64,000 bases of DNA. Origin: Pseudomonas koreensis (GTDB taxonomy: Bacteria; Pseudomonadota; Gammaproteobacteria; Pseudomonadales; Pseudomonadaceae). Of this stretch, positions 55,353-61,593 are shown in pieces. The notes under the pieces are model-generated. The model had not been told where the DNA came from and ran no database searches. It saw only the letters and a list, made by a program, of their open reading frames with translations. Where the stretch lies: contig NZ_JALJWP010000001.1 of assembly GCF_024169245.1 (NCBI RefSeq), positions 5,147,501 through 5,211,500 of the forward strand, written 5' to 3'. The position numbers were made by a program, and so were the translations under genes. Numbering within the stretch: position 1 is the stretch's first letter; every line of letters begins with the position of its first letter.

Positions 55353-56165
55353 ATGACGGACTGGCTGCTGGATCAGGTCTTTGACTTCAACGGGCATCAA
55401 GTGCGTTATGCCGTGCGCGGTGACGGTTCGCCGCTGGTGTTCGTGCATGGCACGCCATTTTCGTCTTATGTCTGGCACCGCATCGCCCCGCACTTTTTCG
55501 CCACCCACCGTGTGCACTACTTCGATCTGCTCGGTTACGGACAGTCCGCACAGCCAGACGCGGACGTCTCCCTTGGCGTACAGAATGAACTCCTGGCGCA
55601 GCTGCTCGATCATTGGAACCTGCAAAATCCGGACATGGTCGCCCATGATTTTGGCGGCGCTACGGTGTTGCGTGCGCACCTGCTCAACGGCAAGGATTAT
55701 CGCAGCCTGACCCTGATCGACCCGGTCGCATTGACACCGTGGGGCTCGCCGTTTGTGCAGCATGTGCGTCAAGACGAGGCGGCCTTCAGTGGCTTGCCCG
55801 ATTACATCCAGCGCGCCATCGTGCCGACCTATATTCGTGGTGCAATTCACCGTCGAATTGCCGATGACGAACTGGCGGCGTATGTAAATCCGTGGCTGGG
55901 CGATCCGGGGCAAGCGGCGTTCTACCGGCAGATCGCGCAGATGGATGAACGCTATACCCGCGAAGCCGAAAGTCTGTACCCGACGATCCGCTGCCCGGTG
56001 CAGATTCTTTGGGGCGAAGAGGATCAATGGATCCCCATCGAACGTGGCCGCGCGTTGCAGCAGATGATTCCCGGGGCGCAATTTCACGCCATCGCCAATG
56101 CCGGCCACCTTGTCCAGGAAGATGCCCCCGAAGCCATCGTCGCCGCCCTGCTGCGCTTTCTCTGA
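55353..56165 (+). CDS. Alpha/beta hydrolase with Asp nucleophile (haloalkane dehalogenase-like)
   Basis: 270 residues. The oxyanion motif is VHGTPFSS (31-38). The nucleophile elbow VAHDFGG gives Asp99 instead of Ser, as in haloalkane dehalogenases and epoxide hydrolases. A charge-relay acid is likely near WGEEDQWIP, and the catalytic His is His252 (NAGHLVQE). The cap region lies at about 130-195. Substrate is unknown. GAGGA eight bases upstream supports the start at 55353. Confidence 0.87.
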   Translation: MTDWLLDQVFDFNGHQVRYAVRGDGSPLVFVHGTPFSSYVWHRIAPHFFATHRVHYFDLLGYGQSAQPDADVSLGVQNELLAQLLDHWNLQNPDMVAHDFGGATVLRAHLLNGKDYRSLTLIDPVALTPWGSPFVQHVRQDEAAFSGLPDYIQRAIVPTYIRGAIHRRIADDELAAYVNPWLGDPGQAAFYRQIAQMDERYTREAESLYPTIRCPVQILWGEEDQWIPIERGRALQQMIPGAQFHAIANAGHLVQEDAPEAIVAALLRFL

Positions 56166-56181
56166 ATCACACACCTGCACC

Positions 56182-56252
56182 TGTAGGAGCTGCCGCAGGC
56201 TGCGATCTTTTGATTTGGTTTCAAAAGATCGCAGCCTTCGGCAGCTCCTACA
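56182..56252. repeat. Inverted repeat, GCTGCCGCAGGCTGCGATC type, short centre
   Basis: TGTAGGAGCTGCCGCAGGCT and the reverse-complement arm, with a centre of only about 10 bases, 71 bases overall. Confidence 0.85.
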
Positions 56253-56387
56253 TTGGGCTTCGGTGCGTTCAGCTGCACCGTTTTCGCGCCTGACTTCGCC
56301 GTGTCGTCTATACATACCCGGCCCGACCGCGTTTGGCACGACCGCTGCAACCCTTGCTCGTCTTCCCCTTCCAGCAAGGACTGCCCC

Positions 56388-57659
56388 ATGACGCAGAACG
56401 CCTCCGGCAACGATTACCCGCTCAGTGAAGTGCCGATGCACGCGCGCAAAGGCCTGGCCTCGACGGCGATGGTGTTACTGGGTTTCACGTTTTTCACCGC
56501 GACCTTGTTTGCCGGCGGCAAGCTGGGGGTCGCTTTCGGTTTTGCCGAGATGATGGCGGTGATCATTGTCGGCAACCTGTTGCTCGGTCTGTACGCCGCG
56601 GGCCTGGGTTACATCGCCTTCAAGAGCGGCCTCAATTCGGTACTGATGGGCCGTTTCTGTTTTGGCGAAGTCGGCAGCAAGCTCAGCGACCTGATCCTCG
56701 GTTTCACCCAGATCGGCTGGTACGCCTGGGGCACGGCGACGGCGGCGGTGGTGATCGGCAAATACTTCGGTCTGAATGAGGCCACGGTGCTCGGCCTGAT
56801 GGTGCTGTTCGGTCTGGGCTTTTGCGCCACCGCATACATCGGTTATCGCGGGCTGGAAATTCTTTCGTACATCGCGGTGCCGGCGATGATGTTGCTGCTG
56901 ATGCTGTCGATGTGGGTGGCGACGGTGAAAGTCGGCGGCTTCGAAGGTTTGCTCAGCGTAATACCGACGGGTTCGCTGGACTGGTCGACAGCGATCACCC
57001 TGGTGTTCGGCACCTTCGTCAGCGGTGCGACGCAGGCGACCAACTGGACTCGTTTCTCGCGTTCGGCGCGGGTCGCAGTGCTGGCTAGCCTGATCGGTTT
57101 TTTCATCGGCAACGGCCTGATGGTGCTGATCGGCGCATACGGCGCGATCGTCTATCAGCAACCCGATGTGGTTGAAGTGCTGCTGTTGCAAGGCTTTGCC
57201 ATGGCCGCGATGGCCATGCTCTTGCTGAACATCTGGAGCACGCAGGACAACACCATCTACAACTTCGCCGTGGCCGGCTGCAACCTGCTGCGTACCGGGC
57301 GGCGCAAAACCGTGACCCTCGGTGGCGCGGTGATCGGCACTCTGCTCGCCCTGCTGGGCATGTACGACATGCTGGTGCCGTATCTGATCCTGCTCGGCAC
57401 GGTGATTCCGCCGATTGGCGGGGTGATCATGGCTGACTTCTTCTACCGTTGGCGCGGGCACTATCCGCGTCTGGCCGACGCACGGTTGCCGGCGTTCAAC
57501 TGGCCGGGGCTCGGGGCCTACGGGGTGGGCACCGTCGCTGCGTTCAGTTCGCCTTGGGTCGCGCCGCTGGTAGGGATCGCCGCTGCCGCGCTAACGTATG
57601 TCATCGTCACCGGTGTGCTCGGCGCCCGTCGCCTCAGTGCACCACTACAAGACTTATAA
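56388..57659 (+). CDS. codB: Cytosine permease
   Basis: 423 residues, twelve helices, NCS1 family. Family features include PLSEVPMHARKGLASTAMVLLGFTFFTATLFAGG at the N-terminus, SGATQATNWTRFSR and NIWSTQDNTIYNF, and IPPIGGVIMADFF. It imports cytosine. AAGGA is about eight bases before the ATG at 56388. The codA gene begins 14 bases after the stop, forming the codBA operon. Confidence 0.94.
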   Translation: MTQNASGNDYPLSEVPMHARKGLASTAMVLLGFTFFTATLFAGGKLGVAFGFAEMMAVIIVGNLLLGLYAAGLGYIAFKSGLNSVLMGRFCFGEVGSKLSDLILGFTQIGWYAWGTATAAVVIGKYFGLNEATVLGLMVLFGLGFCATAYIGYRGLEILSYIAVPAMMLLLMLSMWVATVKVGGFEGLLSVIPTGSLDWSTAITLVFGTFVSGATQATNWTRFSRSARVAVLASLIGFFIGNGLMVLIGAYGAIVYQQPDVVEVLLLQGFAMAAMAMLLLNIWSTQDNTIYNFAVAGCNLLRTGRRKTVTLGGAVIGTLLALLGMYDMLVPYLILLGTVIPPIGGVIMADFFYRWRGHYPRLADARLPAFNWPGLGAYGVGTVAAFSSPWVAPLVGIAAAALTYVIVTGVLGARRLSAPLQDL

Positions 57660-57673
57660 AAAGGATTCGCCTG

Positions 57674-58921
57674 ATGCACATCATCAACGCCCGCCTGCGC
57701 AACCAGGAAGGCCTGCACGAATTGCACCTTGAAGACGGCCTGATCCACAGCATCGCCCGCCAGACCGAAGCGCCGAGCCTCGGCCCGGATGACCTCGATG
57801 CCGGCGGCAATCTGGTGGTGCCGCCCTTCGTCGAGCCGCACATTCACCTCGACGCCACCCTTACCGCCGGCGAGCCGCGCTGGAACATGAGCGGCACGCT
57901 GTTCGAAGGCATCGAGTGCTGGGGCGAGCGCAAAGTCACGATCACCGAAGAAGACACCAAGACCCGCGCCAAGAAGACCATTCAGGCGCTGGCCGCCCAC
58001 GGCATTCAGCACGTGCGCACCCACGTTGACGTCACCGACCCGCAACTCACCGCGCTCAAAGCCATGCTCGAAGTGCGCGAGGAAAGCCGTCACCTGATCG
58101 ATCTGCAAATCGTCGCGTTCCCGCAGGAAGGCATCGAGTCGTTCCGCAACGGCCGCGAGCTGATGGAGGAAGCGATCCGCATGGGCGCCGATGTGGTCGG
58201 GGGCATTCCGCATTTCGAGTACACCCGTGATCAGGGCGTCAGTTCGGTGAAGTTTCTGATGGACCTGGCCGAGCGCACCGGATGTCTGGTCGACGTGCAT
58301 TGCGACGAGACCGACGACCCGCATTCGCGCTTCCTGGAAGTGCTCGCAGAAGAGGCGCGCAGCCGCGACATGGGCGCCCGCGTCACCGCCAGCCACACCA
58401 CGGCGATGGGCTCTTACGACAACGCCTACTGCGCCAAACTGTTCCGCCTGCTCGGCCATTCCGGGATCAGTTTCGTCTCCTGCCCGACCGAGAGCATTCA
58501 CCTGCAAGGACGCTTCGACAACTTCCCGAAACGCCGCGGCGTCACCCGCGTCAACGAACTGCTCGAAGCCGGAATGAACGTGTGTTTCGGCCAGGATTCC
58601 ATCGTCGATCCGTGGTACCCGCTGGGCAATGGCAACATCCTGCGCGTGCTCGAAGCGGGTCTGCACATCTGCCACATGCTCGGCTACCGCAACCTGCAAA
58701 GTGCGCTGGACCTGGTTACCGACAACAGTGCCAAAGCCATGCATCTGGGCGAGCGTTACGGCCTGGAACAGGGCCGCCCGGCGAACCTGCTGATTCTGTC
58801 GGCGGACAGCGATTACGAGGTGATCCGCAGCCAGGGCCTGCCGCTGTATTCGATTCGTGGCGGCAAGGTGTTGATGAAGCGGCAGATGCCGGTGGTGGAG
58901 TTCAGCAGAGAATTGCGCTGA
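57674..58921 (+). CDS. codA: Cytosine deaminase
   Basis: 415 residues. It converts cytosine to uracil and ammonia. Metal ligands His56 and His58 (PHIHLD), His209 and Glu212 (VHCDET), His241 (ASHTTAM) and Asp308 (GQDSIVDPWYPLG) are all present, as in E. coli CodA. AAGGA lies eight bases before the ATG at 57674. With codB it lets the cell use cytosine as nitrogen or pyrimidine source. Confidence 0.95.
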   Translation: MHIINARLRNQEGLHELHLEDGLIHSIARQTEAPSLGPDDLDAGGNLVVPPFVEPHIHLDATLTAGEPRWNMSGTLFEGIECWGERKVTITEEDTKTRAKKTIQALAAHGIQHVRTHVDVTDPQLTALKAMLEVREESRHLIDLQIVAFPQEGIESFRNGRELMEEAIRMGADVVGGIPHFEYTRDQGVSSVKFLMDLAERTGCLVDVHCDETDDPHSRFLEVLAEEARSRDMGARVTASHTTAMGSYDNAYCAKLFRLLGHSGISFVSCPTESIHLQGRFDNFPKRRGVTRVNELLEAGMNVCFGQDSIVDPWYPLGNGNILRVLEAGLHICHMLGYRNLQSALDLVTDNSAKAMHLGERYGLEQGRPANLLILSADSDYEVIRSQGLPLYSIRGGKVLMKRQMPVVEFSRELR

Positions 58922-58954
58922 GTCGAATGCAAATATTCCATTCGCCACAAACCC

Positions 58955-59043
58955 TGTAGGAGTGAGCCTGCTCGCGATAGCGTTCTTTCAGTCGATAGAA
59001 ATGTGGCTGACACACCGCCATCGCGAGCAGGCTCACTCCTACA
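58955..59043. repeat. Inverted REP pair, GAGCCTGCTCGCGA type
   Basis: TGTAGGAGTGAGCCTGCTCG and its reverse complement around a 30-base centre, between convergent codA and the DapF-like gene. Confidence 0.85.
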
Positions 59044-59064
59044 AAAGCATCGCTAGTGGCCGAA

Positions 59065-60045
59065 TCAATCCATCAACCGCCCAGCGCCAAACAATTTCAC
59101 CCGCAGCAATGCTCCTTCTGAAACCTCCAGCAAAACCGGTGCAGTGCCGCCGGGCATGATCACCCGCACCTCCCCCGCCTCAACCCAACCCACCCGCCAC
59201 GCCGCACATGCCACCGCACTGGCGCTGGTGCCGGACGATGCGGTTGGCCCCTCGCCGCGTTCGAATACCCGGGCGAATATTTTCTGCGGCGACGCCAGCA
59301 CGGCCCATTGCAGATTGACGCCGGCCGGACAGGGTTTGCCAGCACCGATGGGCATGGCATAGGCAATGGCGGTCAGCCTTTCGTTCAGGGGCGATTCACG
59401 CATCTGCTCGTTGCTCGGCAAAGCGCCTGCATCGCCGAGTAGCGTCACGCAGTGCGGATTGCCGATGCGCACGAACTGGCTGTAGCTCCAGTCGGGATCG
59501 AGTTGTGCGAGGGGCTGGACATGACTGACGTCACGGTGATTGAAGTGAGCGCTCTCAACTGACTGCGCTCCCACGGCTTGCGGGCCGAATCCGGGCTGAC
59601 CGAGATCAAGCCAGAAGCCGCGCACGCCTTCAACTTCGGCCGGTTTAACCGAGGTTTCCAGCGCTTCATCCTTGTCATGATGAACGCGCAATACCGCGCC
59701 CTCTTCCCGCATCAAGCCTTGCTCGGACAATGCCTGAGAGAAAATCGTCAGACCGTTACCGCTGCGTTCGGCGAGGCTGCCGTCGGTATTCACGATGAGC
59801 ACATCGAACGGTGCCGACGTCTGAAACGGGCCGATCAGCAGACCATCGCTGCGGTGCGGTTTGCTGTTGGCCGGGCGCTGGCCTTCGGGCCAATGGCAGC
59901 ACAGAGCGATGGCGGCTTCGCTCCATTGCTGCCGAGACTCCGCGCACTCGGCGGCGCTGACCGGCAAAGCAATTCCGGCCTCGCGCAAGGCTTGGGGCGA
60001 AACCACAGCGTAGATATTGCCGCGTGCGTCGTAGAACCTTGTCAT
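59065..60045 (-). CDS. Diaminopimelate epimerase-fold protein lacking both catalytic cysteines
   Basis: 326 residues with the two-lobe DapF fold: VNTDGSLAERSGNGLTIF (residues 85-102), the conserved GNPHCVTL (195-202) and FERGEGPTASSGTSASA (261-277). In active DapF these loops read CGNG and ACGSG with paired Cys73 and Cys217; here both are Ser (Ser95, codon 59761-59763; Ser271, codon 59233-59235). The rest of the fold is retained. It is longer than DapF (about 274 residues), with an N-terminal extension. DapF cannot work without the Cys pair, so another substrate or chemistry (as in PhzF-type proteins) is likely. Product unknown. Confidence 0.85.
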   Translation of the reverse strand: MTRFYDARGNIYAVVSPQALREAGIALPVSAAECAESRQQWSEAAIALCCHWPEGQRPANSKPHRSDGLLIGPFQTSAPFDVLIVNTDGSLAERSGNGLTIFSQALSEQGLMREEGAVLRVHHDKDEALETSVKPAEVEGVRGFWLDLGQPGFGPQAVGAQSVESAHFNHRDVSHVQPLAQLDPDWSYSQFVRIGNPHCVTLLGDAGALPSNEQMRESPLNERLTAIAYAMPIGAGKPCPAGVNLQWAVLASPQKIFARVFERGEGPTASSGTSASAVACAAWRVGWVEAGEVRVIMPGGTAPVLLEVSEGALLRVKLFGAGRLMD

Positions 60046-60099
60046 GCCCTATTCCCGTATTCCATGCTGGCTTAAACCCAACTGTAAACCGCAATCCCC

Positions 60100-60187
60100 T
60101 GTAGGAGTGAGCCTGCTCGCGATAGCGGTGTGTCAGTCGACATTTTTTTAACTGACACACCGCCATCGCGAGCAGGCTCACTCCTAC
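60100..60187. repeat. Inverted REP pair, GAGCCTGCTCGCGA type
   Basis: TGTAGGAGTGAGCCTGCTCG and its reverse complement around GTGTCAGTCG...CTGACACACC, between divergent genes. Confidence 0.85.
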
Positions 60188-60290
60188 AGGTTACGATGTC
60201 GGCTGCCCGCCCTCGAACAGACCGTGATCGAACCTCAATGCGGTATGAGTGTCCTTCGGGGGATGTGATTGTTTTTTGCCAAGGATCGAT

Positions 60291-61442
60291 ATGACCAGCC
60301 TCAACCCCCAAGACACGTTCGTCCCCGGACGCCTGGAACAGATGTCCACGCGCGTCGCTTTTTTCATCGCCGGCCTCGGCATCGCCGCGTGGGCGCCGCT
60401 GGTACCGTATGCCAAGGCGCGGGCCGGGCTGGATGAGGGCACGCTGGGGTTATTGCTGCTGTGTCTGGGCGTCGGCTCGATTCTGGCCATGCCGCTGGCG
60501 GGAATTCTCGCCACGCGTTTTGGTTGCCGACGCGTGGCCACCGGCGGCACGCTGCTGATCTGCGCGGCGCTGCCGTTGCTGGCGACGGTGTCGTCGATCC
60601 CGGCGTTGATCGCCACGCTGTTCATGTTCGGCGCCGGCCTCGGCACGGTGGATTCGACGGTGAACCTGCAAGCGGTGATCGTCGAGCGCGCCAGCGGCAA
60701 GCACATGATGTCGGGTTTCCACGGCTTGTTCAGCCTCGGCGGCATTGTCGGTGCGGCGGGCGTCAGCGCCCTGCTCGGCCTCGGCCTGACGCCGCTGGCG
60801 GCCATGCTGGTGGTAGTGGTTTTGCTGATCGGCGCCTTGCTCAAGTGCGTGCCGCACATGTTGCCCTATGGCAGCGAAAGCTCCGGTCCGGCCTTCGCCA
60901 TTCCCCACGGCATCGTGCTGTTTATCGGCGGCATGTGCTTCATCGTGTTCCTCACCGAAGGCGCGGCGCTGGACTGGAGCGCGGTGTTCCTCGCCCAGGA
61001 ACGCGGAATCGACACGGCGTATGCGGGTATGGGTTACGCAGCGTTCGCCCTGACCATGACCGTGGGTCGTCTGCTCGGTGACCGCATCGTGCGCAAGCTC
61101 GGCGCGACGCGGATCATTCTGTTTGGCGGTCTGTTGGCGGCGGCGGGGTTGTTTCTCGCCACCTTCGCGCCGAGCTGGCAAGCGGCGCTGGTTGGGTATG
61201 CGCTGGTCGGCGCCGGGTGCTCGAACATCGTGCCGGTGCTGTACACGGCGGTGGGCAAGCAGACGGTGATGCCCGAAAGCATCGCGGTGCCGGCGATTAC
61301 CACACTGGGTTACGCAGGGATTCTCGCCGGGCCGGCAGTGATCGGTTTTGTCGCCCATGCCAGCAGCCTGAGTTTTGCCTTTGGACTGATGGCGGTGTTG
61401 CTGGTGGCTGTGGCGATCGGCGGCAAAGTCCTGAAGGTCTGA
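60291..61442 (+). CDS. MFS transporter (YbjJ-like)
   Basis: 383 residues with twelve helices. Family features: RVAFFIAGLGIAAWAPLVPYAKARAGLDEGTLGLLLLCLGVG at the start, the loop RFGCRRVATGG, FGAGLGTVDSTVNLQAVIVE, and the second half GRLLGDRIVRKLG. Related members are sugar or drug carriers of unknown substrate. AAGGA lies upstream of the ATG at 60291. It stands alone. Confidence 0.9.
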   Translation: MTSLNPQDTFVPGRLEQMSTRVAFFIAGLGIAAWAPLVPYAKARAGLDEGTLGLLLLCLGVGSILAMPLAGILATRFGCRRVATGGTLLICAALPLLATVSSIPALIATLFMFGAGLGTVDSTVNLQAVIVERASGKHMMSGFHGLFSLGGIVGAAGVSALLGLGLTPLAAMLVVVVLLIGALLKCVPHMLPYGSESSGPAFAIPHGIVLFIGGMCFIVFLTEGAALDWSAVFLAQERGIDTAYAGMGYAAFALTMTVGRLLGDRIVRKLGATRIILFGGLLAAAGLFLATFAPSWQAALVGYALVGAGCSNIVPVLYTAVGKQTVMPESIAVPAITTLGYAGILAGPAVIGFVAHASSLSFAFGLMAVLLVAVAIGGKVLKV

Positions 61443-61446
61443 AAGC

Positions 61447-61465
61447 TTCGCGAGCAGGCTCGCAG
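61447..61465. repeat. Fragment of a REP unit
   Basis: CGCGAGCAGGCTCGCAGG with no TCCCACA tail, adjoining the long palindrome that follows. Truncated on the right. Confidence 0.5.
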
Positions 61466-61475
61466 GACGTAGCCA

Positions 61476-61588
61476 GATCGTTCCCCACGCTCTGCGTGGG
61501 AATGCCTCAACGGACGCTCCGCGTTCGGCTTTTGCAAGGGACGCGGAGCGTCCCGGGCTGCATTCCCACGCAGAGCGTGGGAACGATC
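61476..61588. repeat. Long inverted repeat with TGCGTGGGAATGC arms
   Basis: GATCGTTCCCCACGCTCTGC...GCATTCCCACGCAGAGCGTG plus GGAACGATC: outer arms of about 30 bases. A second pair of inner arms reads GGACGCTCCGCG and CGCGGAGCGTCC. Lies between convergent MFS and receptor genes. I recall similar elements in other pseudomonads. Confidence 0.75.
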
Positions 61589-61593
61589 AAGCC

